A DNA stretch of 64,000 bases from Candidatus Nanosynbacter sp. HMT-352 (GCF_022819385.1 NZ_CP089290.1:620001-684000); one strand, 5' to 3'. Shown: positions 22,683 through 35,699, counted from the first letter of the stretch. A program made the numbers and translations. The notes: generated from the letters alone by a model not told the origin.

Positions 22683-25184
22683 CTAAACCACGATATTCAC
22701 CAACTTACCTGGAACATAAACCATCTTTTTAGGTGGTTTATTGTTTGTGAATTTCTGGACATTTTCGTCAGCTAGAGCCGCTTCTTCAACACCCTGATTG
22801 TCCATATCACTCGGCAGTTCAAGTTTTGCACGAAGCTTGCCGTTCACTTGAACTATAATAGTCATCGTATCGCTCTTTAGATATTTTTCATCCCACTTCG
22901 GCCAGTGACTAACATGAACCGTATCATCATGACCCATTTCACGCCACAATTCCTCTGTGATATGCGGAGCAAAAGGCGCCAAAATCTGAATCAAACTTTC
23001 TAACGCAAATCGCCACTCGTCCGACATGTCAATTCCATGCGATTCTTTTATCTTATACAGGCCATTGACCATTTCCATCATCGAAGCCACAGCCGTGTTA
23101 AACTTCTCATCTTCAATGTCGCGAGTAACTTTTTTAATTGTCGAGTGAGTTAATCGCAATAATTCTTGAGCTGTTTTTTCATTCGCGTCAAGAGAGTCGT
23201 TTGGATCCTTATCAACGAACTCCTGAACCAAATTCCATGCTCGGTTTAAGAATCGATAAGTTCCCGGAACGCCACGAGGATCCCATGGCGCATCCATATC
23301 ATAAGGCGCGATGAACATTTCGTAAACTCGCAGCGCATCAGCGCCATATCCACTGTCCATAATCTCCATTGGATCAATAACGTTGCCCTTAGACTTGGAC
23401 ATTTTCTGACCGTCTGGTGCCATAATGTAGGCATTGTACATCATTCGCTTAAAAGGTTCTGGAGTCGGAACGAGACCGAGCTTATAGAAAAATCGCATCC
23501 AGAAACGACTGTATAGCAAGTGAGCCACGGCGTGATCAGCACCATTGTAATAATCAACCGGCATCCAATGGTTAATTCTCTCAGGATTCCATGCTTCATT
23601 ATCGTTGTGTGGGTCGAGATATCGTAAGAAATACCAACTAGAACAAGCATAGCCATCCAAAGTGTCAGTCTCGCGCCGACCTTCTACCCAATTGTCGCCG
23701 TCAGGCTTATTTTCTGTAATCGGTACAGTTTTTCCAGTTTCAACATCCACCCAAACTCGCACCCAATCATCAACCTGGGCCAAAACGGAAGTATTACCGC
23801 CCGTTGGCTTAAAGTTCTCCACCTCTGGCAAAATCACCGGCAAGCATTCATCAGCCACGGCAATTGGCGCACGGCCATCAACATGAACAATTGGAATCGG
23901 AGCACCCCAATAGCGCTGACGAGAAATCAACCAATCGCGCATTTTATACGTGGTTTTGCTTCGCCCAGAATTCTGCTGCTCCAGCCACGCAACAATTTGC
24001 TCGCGAGCATCCTCACTCCTAGTCCCATTGAATTGACCAGAATTTATCAACTCACCTTCACCAGAATAACAGCCAGCATCGGCTGAATGCTCAGGCTTAT
24101 CAATAACCTGGATAATCGGCAAATCAAACTTCTCGGCAAACGCAAAATCGCGCTCGTCGTGCGCTGGCACCGCCATGACTGCGCCGGTTCCATAGCCACC
24201 CAAAACATAATCCGCCACCCAGATTGGCAATTTTTGACCATTAACTGGGTTTATGACATAACTGCCAGTAAATACGCCCGTTTTCTCTTTATTCTCTTGG
24301 CGCTCAACATCCGATTTTTGTTGCGAAGCTTGGATATACGCTTCAACCTTTTCGCGCGTATCAGAATTGACCAACTGAGAAATCAGAGGATGCTCCGGCG
24401 CCAAAGCTACATACGTCGCGCCAAATAACGTGTCAGGACGAGTTGTAAAAACTGTAATCTTGGAATCTTGACCACTAACCGCAAATTCAACTTCCGCGCC
24501 AACTGATCGACCAATCCAATTTTTCTGCATGGTTTTAACCATTTCCGTCCAATCAAGCGCATCGGTTGCCTCTAAAATTTCATCTGCATACGCCGTAATT
24601 CGGAAAAACCACTGCTTGAGATTTCGCTTGGTTACAGGATTACCACAGCGCCAACATTTGCCACCTTCAACCTGTTCGTTAGCAAGCACTGTGTTATCAG
24701 TTTCGCACCACCATTGCGGCTGCTCTTTTTGATATGCCAAATCGTGCTTGTATAATTGCGCAAAAATCCACTGAGTCCATTTGTAATATTCTGGATCAGC
24801 TGTAGAAATTTCTTTTGTCCAATCATAACTAAACCCAAGTCGCTTCAATTGCTCCTTAAAGTGAACTTTCGCCTCATCGTGCGCCACACGCGGCGTTTTT
24901 CCGACTTTAATAGCGTAGTTTTCAACCGGCAGACCAAAGCTGTCCCAGCCGATTGGATGATAGACATTATAGCCCTGCTGACGCTTAAATCGTGCTTTGA
25001 TGTCGGCAAATTGAAAAGTACGACCGTGACCAATGTGAATTCCCGCCCCTGTAATCCCCGGAAGCATGCTCAAACTGTAATATTTCGGCCGAGTCGTGCC
25101 ATTAAAATCAACCGCGTAAGTACCGTCAGCCTCCCATCTGTTTTGCCATTTTTGTTCAATTTCTGTCGGATTATAGCGTCTCAT
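22683..25184 (-). CDS. leuS: leucyl-tRNA synthetase
   Basis: 833 residues, full bacterial length. Charges tRNA-Leu. HIGH-type motif GAGIHIGHGRTF near 47-58, zinc knuckle CWRCG near 175, CP1 editing domain with TTRPDTLFGATY and GTGAVMAVPAHDERD, and KMSKS-type MSKSKGNVIDP near 590. The anticodon-binding domain follows. TGC-TATAAT ends 7 bases before the ATG, right after the terminator of the upstream gene, so it is leaderless and monocistronic. Confidence 0.97.
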   Translation of the reverse strand: MRRYNPTEIEQKWQNRWEADGTYAVDFNGTTRPKYYSLSMLPGITGAGIHIGHGRTFQFADIKARFKRQQGYNVYHPIGWDSFGLPVENYAIKVGKTPRVAHDEAKVHFKEQLKRLGFSYDWTKEISTADPEYYKWTQWIFAQLYKHDLAYQKEQPQWWCETDNTVLANEQVEGGKCWRCGNPVTKRNLKQWFFRITAYADEILEATDALDWTEMVKTMQKNWIGRSVGAEVEFAVSGQDSKITVFTTRPDTLFGATYVALAPEHPLISQLVNSDTREKVEAYIQASQQKSDVERQENKEKTGVFTGSYVINPVNGQKLPIWVADYVLGGYGTGAVMAVPAHDERDFAFAEKFDLPIIQVIDKPEHSADAGCYSGEGELINSGQFNGTRSEDAREQIVAWLEQQNSGRSKTTYKMRDWLISRQRYWGAPIPIVHVDGRAPIAVADECLPVILPEVENFKPTGGNTSVLAQVDDWVRVWVDVETGKTVPITENKPDGDNWVEGRRETDTLDGYACSSWYFLRYLDPHNDNEAWNPERINHWMPVDYYNGADHAVAHLLYSRFWMRFFYKLGLVPTPEPFKRMMYNAYIMAPDGQKMSKSKGNVIDPMEIMDSGYGADALRVYEMFIAPYDMDAPWDPRGVPGTYRFLNRAWNLVQEFVDKDPNDSLDANEKTAQELLRLTHSTIKKVTRDIEDEKFNTAVASMMEMVNGLYKIKESHGIDMSDEWRFALESLIQILAPFAPHITEELWREMGHDDTVHVSHWPKWDEKYLKSDTMTIIVQVNGKLRAKLELPSDMDNQGVEEAALADENVQKFTNNKPPKKMVYVPGKLVNIVV

Positions 25185-25200
25185 ATCCGTAATTATAGCA

Positions 25201-25232
25201 AATAATCCCGCTCATTACGAACGGGATTATTA
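25201..25232 (-). terminator. terminator between the 25.3-kb gene and leuS
   Basis: AATAATCCCG / CGGGATTATT stem, 11-base loop. The leuS extended -10 follows at once. Confidence 0.75.
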
Positions 25233-25249
25233 TTAGTCAATTAAGCTAT

Positions 25250-26338
25250 TTACCTAGTCGAGGTTGATGACAATCCGCTCGAATACCCTTCCATAAAACC
25301 TTCTATAAACTCTTTCAAGCTCTCAGCACTCGAAGGAACCTTGATTTCTTCAGATTTATTCACATTGATGTCAAATGAAATTTCTACAGAAGCCTTCTTA
25401 TCATTACCCTTAAGCTCTACAGCCTTCAGTTCATGAGATGACCTATCAACCCACACCTTCAATGAAGATTCGTCAATAGATGTCGATTCGTCATTACTAT
25501 CGTAGCCATTCGATTTTCCACACTTACCGAGCGCCTTACCGACTGATGAATTCTTAAACTCTTCCTCAAATTTTGACGAATTAGATTTATTATTACCTTG
25601 CAATTCAAAGCCGCGTCCGCCGTTACGATCACTAATCTTTGAATCTTTTATAGTGAATAAACTATTCTTTTGATAAATCTGAGCCAATTCCTTACGTGCA
25701 CTTTCGTCACTTTGGATTTTCTTCAGAGCGTTAATTCCACACTTGTATTCGCTACCGATTTCATCTGGAGAAATCTTCATCCACGTGTCACTCATTTTAT
25801 CTATCTCAGAACCCATCTTCTCCAATGTCTGATCACGGTAAGTTTCTATTTGAGATCTTGATAGGTTTCCGCCAGACGAAGACTCCATAACTATCTCAAG
25901 CAAAGTACCATACAAATCCTTAAAGTTATTTATCTTCACATATATCATTCCGTCACTATCAAGAACCGCATCACCCTTAAGAGGGATATTTTTCTCAACT
26001 CCCTTAACATTAAGCTTAGCGTCAATACTAGCCTTTGACTTTCCCGACTCAGTAGCAGTCTTTACGTTTAGTTCTATTTTTCCTTGGTCGCGCATGTCAA
26101 TAACCACCTTACCGTCGGCAGTCATCTTCTTTGCCATAATAGCATTAGACACAGCGTCCGTAACCATCTTTTCTGGATTCTGCCACCACAAGAAATAAAC
26201 TAGCACAGCAGAAATAATAGCAATAAGAGCTATAACTCCCAGCACTATGCCAATTATCAATCCAGTTTTCTTCTTTTTTGGTTGCATCGGCACGCTGTTA
26301 TATTGCGGCTGCGGTGCAGGTTGATTGCCTTGATCCAT
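25250..26338 (-). CDS. membrane-anchored secreted protein, unrecognised
   Basis: 362 residues. Pro/Gln-rich cytosolic head (1-20), KKKK, a membrane segment (about 25-51), then an outside domain of mixed strands and helices rich in Lys, Ser and Asp. Two cysteines (EYKCGINAL, KALGKCGKS) may form a disulfide. The strand pattern VVIDMRDQGKIELNVKT is like lipoprotein-type carrier folds, but I cannot name the family. RBS GGGGG before ATG. Own terminator. Confidence 0.6.
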   Translation of the reverse strand: MDQGNQPAPQPQYNSVPMQPKKKKTGLIIGIVLGVIALIAIISAVLVYFLWWQNPEKMVTDAVSNAIMAKKMTADGKVVIDMRDQGKIELNVKTATESGKSKASIDAKLNVKGVEKNIPLKGDAVLDSDGMIYVKINNFKDLYGTLLEIVMESSSGGNLSRSQIETYRDQTLEKMGSEIDKMSDTWMKISPDEIGSEYKCGINALKKIQSDESARKELAQIYQKNSLFTIKDSKISDRNGGRGFELQGNNKSNSSKFEEEFKNSSVGKALGKCGKSNGYDSNDESTSIDESSLKVWVDRSSHELKAVELKGNDKKASVEISFDINVNKSEEIKVPSSAESLKEFIEGFMEGYSSGLSSTSTR

Positions 26339-26379
26339 ATTCCCCCTTGTTTTATATACCTTGAATTTAATATATCACA

Positions 26380-27669
26380 TTAATCTTTAAACTGTGAGAA
26401 AAATTGGTTTTTCCTAGCAATCCACTCCGGCGTTTGCCTGACCAAGTATTTATCGTCCTCAGTGCTATGAAGGTTGATTTTTATAGATTCCTCTAGCCAT
26501 ACGCCGCCACTTGAACCCTTAAATAACGCGACGCCTTCAGACTTCAATTTGTCGCGCACGAAAGACCCAGCCTCGATGGCATTCTTACATTCCTTCACCT
26601 GACAACCTCTTTGGCGTGCGGCCGGCGCCAAATATTGATTAGCTTTCTCACCAACCGTCACAACCCAATCCAACAAATCCGGACTACAATGAGAACCAAG
26701 TTCAGCGTGAGCTTGTTCGAAAATTCCCTTTAAGCCATTCATGTTGCCAAGTACAGCAATTCGCTGCGGAGTCTCAATTCGATACAAAGACTGTAAAGCC
26801 GCCAAGGCAGTCAACGGCGTCGAACTATAGCTATCATCAATCAACCAAGTATTGTCCGCGCCCTTCAGCAAATTCATCCTGCCAGGCAGTGGACGTAAAT
26901 TCTCTATACCCTTTTTTATATTCTCCTCAGTTTCACCAAACGCATAACCAATAGCCGCCGCCACAATCGCTGGACGAATATTATGCTCGCCAATTAGCTT
27001 AACATTGACCTCTAATCCGTTAGGATTTTCTGGCGACATAATAAAGCCGTGATGTCCATCTTTCAGAGAAAAATTACGATCGTCAAAATTATACTCCGCC
27101 ACTGGATCACTTCCGTACGTAGTGATATTAGGATTCGTCAAAAAACTAGCAAAACGCCCGTCAATATCATCACGATTTATCATCGCCATTCGTGAGAAAT
27201 TCGCCAGCGAAATCATCTCATTCGCCACTTCCTCCAAGGAATATTCAACCTGCATTCGACCATTTGTCACAGAAGTTACAACCGTAATATCCGGCACAAC
27301 GTAAGCCTTAAACCAATCGTTATAGCCAAGTTCCTTTGGATTAAATTCCTGAACAATCACTTGAACTTCCGGTTTTTCAGCCTTAATCCTCTTCTTTACG
27401 GCGCGCATCACCTTCCACCATTTGAAAAGACCTTTTTCAGGCATCTTCACGCCCATCATTTGAAGGAAAACATCAGCTTTCGTTTTCGGCTCTTCATTGC
27501 GAAGTTGAATATCAAATTGCTGCGCCAAAACAGTACCGATAGCTATTTTCGCACTAGCCTTTCCAGCGCTACCAGTTATCGCCACAAGCTTCACTTCTGG
27601 ATGAACAGCAAAAAATTCTCGCACTAATTTTGCTAGTTTTTCTTCCCTCTTTTTTGAAACAGTAACCAT
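26380..27669 (-). CDS. MurF-like Mur ligase
   Basis: 429 residues with Mur-ligase architecture: P-loop ITGSAGKASA (31-40), central domain, and C-terminal domain with a GSSGGVWLEE end like the MurF G-S-R-G-x-x-x-E. LIGEHNIRPAIVAAAIGYAF and LPGRMNLL are the family H-N-x-x-N region and P-G-R-x. MurF joins D-Ala-D-Ala to the UDP-MurNAc-tripeptide. The P-loop lacks the usual G-K-T-T/S and the first domain is shortened, so it may act on another acceptor, or be a paralogue. TATGAT ends 6 bases before ATG. Confidence 0.7.
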   Translation of the reverse strand: MVTVSKKREEKLAKLVREFFAVHPEVKLVAITGSAGKASAKIAIGTVLAQQFDIQLRNEEPKTKADVFLQMMGVKMPEKGLFKWWKVMRAVKKRIKAEKPEVQVIVQEFNPKELGYNDWFKAYVVPDITVVTSVTNGRMQVEYSLEEVANEMISLANFSRMAMINRDDIDGRFASFLTNPNITTYGSDPVAEYNFDDRNFSLKDGHHGFIMSPENPNGLEVNVKLIGEHNIRPAIVAAAIGYAFGETEENIKKGIENLRPLPGRMNLLKGADNTWLIDDSYSSTPLTALAALQSLYRIETPQRIAVLGNMNGLKGIFEQAHAELGSHCSPDLLDWVVTVGEKANQYLAPAARQRGCQVKECKNAIEAGSFVRDKLKSEGVALFKGSSGGVWLEESIKINLHSTEDDKYLVRQTPEWIARKNQFFSQFKD

Positions 27670-27698
27670 AACTATATCATACCATAAGCATTATAGAA

Positions 27699-27789
27699 GA
27701 GCTGCTACGCGCCCACCCGGGGCATATTTGAATATGTGTTTGTCTTTCAATTGGCAAGCATAGGAGAATGCCCCTATGCGTACCAGCTC
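27699..27789. ncRNA. candidate structured RNA element
   Basis: A 91-base intergenic segment closed by an 11-bp stem: GAGCTG-C-TACGC (27699-27710) with GCGTA-C-CAGCTC (27778-27789), one internal mismatch. Inside are CATAT-TTGA-ATATG (27723-27736) and GCATAGG ... CCTATGC (27758-27779). An alternative pairing GGGGCA (27719-27724) with TGCCCC (27769-27774) competes with the second arm. Strand is uncertain; on the minus strand it would lie 5' of the MurF-like gene. Not a known riboswitch to me. Confidence 0.4.
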
Positions 27790-27828
27790 ATGTTTAATTA
27801 TGCATTATCGTCCAAAAAAACACAAGCA

Positions 27829-28527
27829 TCATTTCTCATTTACATATTCTGGCAAAACTTTCCCAGCTAAAACTACCGCCATCAAAACTGCAAATCCACA
27901 CATAATTGACGGAATTCCGATAATAGTCGATGGATCGATGATATTGACAAACGTCGTAGGCGCCATAAATAGAACATATCCCACAATCAACGAACCTAGA
28001 GAGCGCCGAATGTGTTTGCTGGATGTTTTACTCCTAACACACGCATAAGCAATTGCCGCAAATAATAGGCCGTAATAATACAAACCATACCACATTCCGA
28101 CACCCGGCTGATTTTCAAAAATCACATAATTACCCAGGCAAGCCCCAGACTTAATTCCGTTAGCCTCCAATAGAAAATAACTAATAAACATTGCGGCAAA
28201 AGTATAACCAAGCACAGGAATCCACCGCCTCTTATCGCCAGAAATTTTATATATCAAATGAATACCCAGAGGCGGAAGCATAGTAATTGCAATATAGCCA
28301 AGTTTAGCCCAGCCGAGATTATCCAGAAAAATTGCACCTTCACAAACATTATATTCAGCCCATTGAAACAGCGCCAAACAGATCAACAGCATGATCACAA
28401 TCTTCGTCACAGCATTCAATTTATATTTCCAAAAAGTATATATTGCCAGAATAATTTCAATTGTCAACGTCGCCAACATTACCGCTGGAGAGAAACAATA
28501 GAGTCTCGGTTTTTTAATCTTATCCAT
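27829..28527 (-). CDS. seven-helix membrane protein, unrecognised
   Basis: 232 residues from the ATG at 28527; TATAAT ends 6 bases before it and covers the ATG at 28542. Seven membrane segments with LFQWAEYNVCEG between the second and third. The layout is like the N-terminal membrane sensor of some histidine kinases (7TM, His-kinase-type), without any kinase part. Function unknown. Confidence 0.6.
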   Translation of the reverse strand: MDKIKKPRLYCFSPAVMLATLTIEIILAIYTFWKYKLNAVTKIVIMLLICLALFQWAEYNVCEGAIFLDNLGWAKLGYIAITMLPPLGIHLIYKISGDKRRWIPVLGYTFAAMFISYFLLEANGIKSGACLGNYVIFENQPGVGMWYGLYYYGLLFAAIAYACVRSKTSSKHIRRSLGSLIVGYVLFMAPTTFVNIIDPSTIIGIPSIMCGFAVLMAVVLAGKVLPEYVNEK

Positions 28528-28546
28528 GCGTAAATTATACATTAAT

Positions 28547-31637
<3,091 letters not shown>

Positions 31638-31639
31638 AA

Positions 31640-32515
31640 TTACATCTTTGTTGCGTTATTTCTCAACCTTGCAATTCTGTCTTCTAGCGGTGGATGAGTA
31701 CTAAATAATTTTGAGAAAAATCCGGGTTTCAAAGGATTATTCATGAACAAATTGGCAGTAGAAGAACTTTGTTTTTGCATTGGTCTGCCGTATTGGCGCA
31801 ATTTTTCCAGCGCGCTTGCTAACCCTTCAGTATCTCGTGTCAATAATACACCCGAAGCATCCGCCAGATATTCACGCTGTCGACTAACCGCCAATTGGGT
31901 TATCGTTGCTAAAAGCGGCGCCAATATACCCACAATCAACCCGAAAGCGTAGATGATAGGATTAACATCTCTGTCACGGTCATCACTATAAAACATCATC
32001 CTAAGCGCCAAATCTGCAAACAGCCCAATTGCGCTAACCAAACCAAAAGCAATCATACTCACACGGATGTCGTAATTTCGCACGTGACTCATTTCATGCG
32101 CCATAACCGCTTCCAGCTCACGCTTGTCCATAATATCCAAAAGCCCAGTAGTCGCGCCAACAATAGCATGATTTGGGTCGCGACCAGTCGCAAAAGCATT
32201 TGGAGCTGGATCGTCGATAACATAAACTTTCGGCATCGGCATGCCAGAAGCGATAGACAAATTTTCCACCACTCGCCAAAGTTCAGGAGCATCATTTTTG
32301 CTAATTTCCTGAGCGCCGGTCATCATCATAGCCAACTTGCCAGCTATAAAATATTGCAACCAAGCATACAATATCGCACATATGAAAATGATGAGCGCTA
32401 GCGAATAGCTGTCAGTTGCCACTCCAATAAACAGACCGATGACTCCAATAATTATCACAAACACAGACATAATTAATATTGTGTTGCGTTTGTTTTGAAA
32501 AACTGCATTGTACAT
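31640..32515 (-). CDS. htpX: membrane M48 zinc protease HtpX
   Basis: 291 residues, family length. Degrades misfolded membrane proteins from the cytosolic face. Two N-terminal membrane segments, zinc motif AVMAHEMSHVRNYD (H-E-x-x-H), two further segments, and third ligand in REYLADASGV. TATAAT ends 6 bases before the ATG, directly after the lemA terminator, so it is a leaderless start of a new unit with the next two genes. Confidence 0.95.
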   Translation of the reverse strand: MYNAVFQNKRNTILIMSVFVIIIGVIGLFIGVATDSYSLALIIFICAILYAWLQYFIAGKLAMMMTGAQEISKNDAPELWRVVENLSIASGMPMPKVYVIDDPAPNAFATGRDPNHAIVGATTGLLDIMDKRELEAVMAHEMSHVRNYDIRVSMIAFGLVSAIGLFADLALRMMFYSDDRDRDVNPIIYAFGLIVGILAPLLATITQLAVSRQREYLADASGVLLTRDTEGLASALEKLRQYGRPMQKQSSSTANLFMNNPLKPGFFSKLFSTHPPLEDRIARLRNNATKM

Positions 32516-32529
32516 ATGTTAATTATATC

Positions 32530-32563
32530 AAAAATCGCCCGCTAAAAATAGACGAGCGATTTT
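32530..32563 (-). terminator. terminator of lemA
   Basis: Stem AAAATCGCTCG / CGGGCGATTTT with a loop of 11 bases and a following T-run on the minus strand. It separates lemA from htpX. Confidence 0.75.
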
Positions 32564-32578
32564 CATTTCAGGGTTCAA

Positions 32579-33148
32579 TTAGAACTTTACTTCAACTGGA
32601 TTTTCGATGCTTGCGCGATCCTCAACGTCGAAGAATTCCTTAGCTTGGAAGCCAAACATTCCCGCGATGATGTTTGTTGGGAAAGTCTGGATCTTCGTGT
32701 TCAGGTCGCGAACGCCACCGTTGTAGAATCGGCGAGCTGCTTGGATTTTATCCTCAGTGTCAACCAATTCCTGCTGCAATTGCAAGAAGTTCTGGTTTGC
32801 TTTCAATTCTGGGTAAGCCTCAGATACGGCGAACAAGCTCTTCAAAGCGCCTTCCAAAGCATTTTCAGCCTTGGCGGTTTCAGCCACGCTGCCGGCATTC
32901 ATAATTGCCGAACGAGCTTCTGCAACCTTCTCAAACACTTCTTTTTCGTGTGTAGCATAGCCTTTTACTGAGTTTACCAAATTTGGAATTAGATCAGTTC
33001 GGCGCTTTAACTGGACAGTAATATCACTCCACGCTTCTTCTACGCGGTTACGCAATACAACCAAACCGTTGTATGCACCAATTACAACTCCTACGAGCAC
33101 TAATAAAACTACTACTGTAACAATAAGTACAATTACCAATGGACTCAT
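32579..33148 (-). CDS. lemA: LemA-family protein
   Basis: 189 residues. N-terminal membrane segment (4-26) then an antiparallel helical bundle outside or at the membrane. Family blocks: [25 protein letters not shown] without gaps, [37 protein letters not shown] and [16 protein letters not shown]. Often next to htpX, as here; role in envelope stress is inferred from that pairing. RBS-type AAGG region precedes the ATG. Confidence 0.93.
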   Translation of the reverse strand: MSPLVIVLIVTVVVLLVLVGVVIGAYNGLVVLRNRVEEAWSDITVQLKRRTDLIPNLVNSVKGYATHEKEVFEKVAEARSAIMNAGSVAETAKAENALEGALKSLFAVSEAYPELKANQNFLQLQQELVDTEDKIQAARRFYNGGVRDLNTKIQTFPTNIIAGMFGFQAKEFFDVEDRASIENPVEVKF

Positions 33149-33195
33149 TTCTTACCTTGTCCCTTTCCTATTCAATATTACTTTCTTTACAACTT

Positions 33196-33281
33196 TGGTG
33201 CGCAAGGCGGGAATCGAACCCGCACGACTTTTGGTCAAGGGATTTTAAGTCCCTCGCGTCTACCAATTCCGCCACTCGCGC
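33196..33281 (-). tRNA. tRNA-Leu (TAA)
   Basis: 86 bases including an encoded CCA. Acceptor GCGCGAG pairs with CTTGCGC; anticodon stem AGGGA/TCCCT with loop CTTAAAA gives anticodon TAA; long variable arm as in class II tRNAs. Confidence 0.95.
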
Positions 33282-33406
33282 TTATTTATATACAATCTAG
33301 ACGCCCGCGCGCCAGACTACTTATATTATACTATATTCTCTAAGCAAATTGTACAATTTCGCAAAATAAAAAATAGCCCAATGCTCAGGACTATTTATCA
33401 AAAAAT

Positions 33407-33480
33407 TGGAGGCACGTACGAGAGTCGAACTCGTCTAAAAGGTTTTGCAGACCTCTGCGTAACCGCTCCGCCAACGCGCC
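33407..33480 (-). tRNA. tRNA-Cys (GCA)
   Basis: 74 bases with encoded CCA. Acceptor GGCGCGT pairs with ACGTGCC, discriminator T73 as in tRNA-Cys, and loop CTGCAAA gives anticodon GCA. Confidence 0.94.
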
Positions 33481-33548
33481 ACCGCCTTTATTATATCAGA
33501 TTTTATAAAACATATCACAAACAACTCATCCAATAATTGCAATATGTT

Positions 33549-33636
33549 TGGTGCGAGCGAGAAGACTTGAACTTCCACGAGCGCAATGCTCACTAGCCCC
33601 TCAAGCTAGCGCGTCTACCAATTCCGCCACGCCCGC
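33549..33636 (-). tRNA. tRNA-Leu (GAG)
   Basis: 88 bases with encoded CCA. Acceptor GCGGGCG, anticodon stem CTAGC/GCTAG with loop TTGAGGG giving anticodon GAG, long variable arm. The three tRNAs lie 25 bases after the peptide-binding protein and point the same way. Confidence 0.94.
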
Positions 33637-33660
33637 ATAACCACTTACCATTATACCCGA

Positions 33661-35451
33661 TTACGGGGTTTTGTAAACGGACTTTTTCTCTGTCGCCCAA
33701 TATTGAACATCGACATAGCGATCGACGGGATTGACGACTTCGGTGCTTGCGTCGAGAGCCTTAACATTCCGAATATGAATATAGTCAAACTTTGGCTGAT
33801 ACAAGGCAATCGCTGGAGCGTCCGCTTGCCAAATGGCAGTGAACTTCGCGTAACGATCAGCGCGTTGCTTTGCCGAGATTTTAGATCGACCGCTCTCCAG
33901 AGCATCGTCCGCTATCGCGTTATTGTAATTGGAGAAATTTAAACCATTATTGGTTGCCTGCGAAGAATGCCAATAGGCGTAAACATCAGGGTCGCCACCC
34001 AAGGAGAGCTCATAAACCAGCACGTCAAAATTGCGCGGCTGCAAAACTGTCTGAAGAATATTTTGAGTGGCGTCGTTCGGATCGACAACTTTAATATCCG
34101 ATTCTATGTTCAGCTCGTCATACCAAACTTGAGCCAAATATCTGGCGACCTTTTCGTAATTGCTATTCTTCAAAACAACCACGTTGAGTTTTAACTTATC
34201 ATTTCCCTTCTGACGAACATTATTCACACTCTTCCAGCCCTCAGCGTCCAGTAGAGATTTCGCTTTCTTGACGTCATAACTAGACGAATTCGAATTCTTT
34301 CCCAGGAATTTGTTAAGTGTTGGACCAGATAATTCCTCTGTAGACAATGACAAAGATTGGCGCAGCTTGGATGTGTCGACACTGAGCGACAAAGCTTGGC
34401 GAACTGCTTTTGATCGCAAAAACTGACTGTTGTTATTAAACAGCGCGTAAACTCCGTTATTCAAAGAATGCGCTTCTGCGGCATACATAGATTTTACCTC
34501 GGCGGATTGATCGTTATAGATCAATTCTGGAGTTCCTGTAATTTCTCGCGTACGCAAACTTTTCGCAATATCATCCTGCGTCGGATACGCGTACAACTGG
34601 AATCGCTCTAACTTAGGCGTGCCGCCATAATAATTGCTATTCGACTGCAAATATAGCACTTTTTTACTACCATCGCTCGTTACATTCTGCAGCAGCCTAA
34701 AGGCGAATGGACCGCTGGATATAGGCGATTTATTAAAATCATGTTCACGTAAATTCGACGGCTTAACGTCTTTTAATATATGCTTAGGGATAATCGGAAA
34801 TGTCAAAGCGTGGACAAACGGCGAATATGACGACGGCAAGATAAATTTCACCGAATCGTCAGACACTTTCTCGAATTTTATGGATTTCCAGCCAGATATC
34901 TCAGCTCCAACTTCTGGATTCGCTAATAGCTTCAACGTAAAAATTACATCGTCCACAGTTAAATCTTGCCCGTCTGACCACTTCAAGCCCTTCTTCAACT
35001 TAACCGTATATTCAGTTTCTTTATCGTTCACGCTGACGCTATCCGCCATGTCAGCCTTTATATTGCCCGTTGAGTCATATCGATACAAACTTGAAAATAG
35101 CAATTTCGCGGCGGATTTTTCAGCATTGGTTTTTGCGAAAATCGGATTTAAGTTTTCCAAAGGACCCAGCACACCCTCAGAATACGATCCGCCAGAAGTG
35201 TATGCCATTGTCGTGAAAGAATTGCGAGAAATATTCCACTGCACCGCGCTGGCGCCAATCATCACCAATACTAAGATAATCCAGACAGAAACCCGACGTC
35301 GCACATTAGACAAACGATCCAACCTGGATGTCACGAATTTATGCGCATGACGCAAACTTCCCTTTTCAATCTTGCGCAGACGCTTATTGACATCTTTACT
35401 GGAAACTTTTAGCCGCGCAAAACGATTCCATGACGAATTATCCGAGCTCAA
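33661..35451 (-). CDS. peptide ABC transporter substrate-binding protein (SBP_bac_5)
   Basis: 596 residues, starting at TTG 35451 after AGGAG. Basic cytosolic N-terminus (1-53), one membrane anchor (about 54-72), then the OppA/DppA-type periplasm-side domain: EGVLGPLENLNPIFAKTNAE, LYRYDSTGNIKADMADS, KKGLKWSDGQDLTVDDVIFT. The family captures peptides for an ABC importer; no permease genes lie next to it. Held by a membrane anchor rather than a lipobox. Directly after secG. Confidence 0.9.
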   Translation of the reverse strand: MSSDNSSWNRFARLKVSSKDVNKRLRKIEKGSLRHAHKFVTSRLDRLSNVRRRVSVWIILVLVMIGASAVQWNISRNSFTTMAYTSGGSYSEGVLGPLENLNPIFAKTNAEKSAAKLLFSSLYRYDSTGNIKADMADSVSVNDKETEYTVKLKKGLKWSDGQDLTVDDVIFTLKLLANPEVGAEISGWKSIKFEKVSDDSVKFILPSSYSPFVHALTFPIIPKHILKDVKPSNLREHDFNKSPISSGPFAFRLLQNVTSDGSKKVLYLQSNSNYYGGTPKLERFQLYAYPTQDDIAKSLRTREITGTPELIYNDQSAEVKSMYAAEAHSLNNGVYALFNNNSQFLRSKAVRQALSLSVDTSKLRQSLSLSTEELSGPTLNKFLGKNSNSSSYDVKKAKSLLDAEGWKSVNNVRQKGNDKLKLNVVVLKNSNYEKVARYLAQVWYDELNIESDIKVVDPNDATQNILQTVLQPRNFDVLVYELSLGGDPDVYAYWHSSQATNNGLNFSNYNNAIADDALESGRSKISAKQRADRYAKFTAIWQADAPAIALYQPKFDYIHIRNVKALDASTEVVNPVDRYVDVQYWATEKKSVYKTP

Positions 35452-35461
35452 ATCTATTCTC

Positions 35462-35698
35462 CTATTTTTGCAATCCCGGCAAAATCATACTTGCCAAAAT
35501 CGATAGCACAAAAATCACCGCAAAAACAATAGTTACATCAAACAAGTTTTTATCAAATCCGCGACGAGTAGTGAATAATTCCCCAGACGAGCCGAATCCT
35601 GCGCCCAAACTTGCGCCTCGTTGCTGCAACAAAATTGCGATAATCATCAGTACGGCAGATCCAAGTGTCACGTACGGTAAAATTGTATCAATTGACAT
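35462..35698 (-). CDS. secG: preprotein translocase subunit SecG
   Basis: 78 residues with two membrane segments and the family loop QQRGASLGAGFGSSGELFTTR. SecG assists SecYEG during export. RBS AAAAGGAG overlaps the end of the upstream gene (3-base gap from its stop). Cotranscribed with the substrate-binding protein. Confidence 0.93.
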   Translation of the reverse strand: MSIDTILPYVTLGSAVLMIIAILLQQRGASLGAGFGSSGELFTTRRGFDKNLFDVTIVFAVIFVLSILASMILPGLQK

Positions 35699-35699
35699 A

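Noticed and set aside
33196..33636. Possible CRISPR-like or repeat array because of repeated similar blocks
   Set aside because: The blocks are three tRNA genes; the two tRNA-Leu share arms by family.
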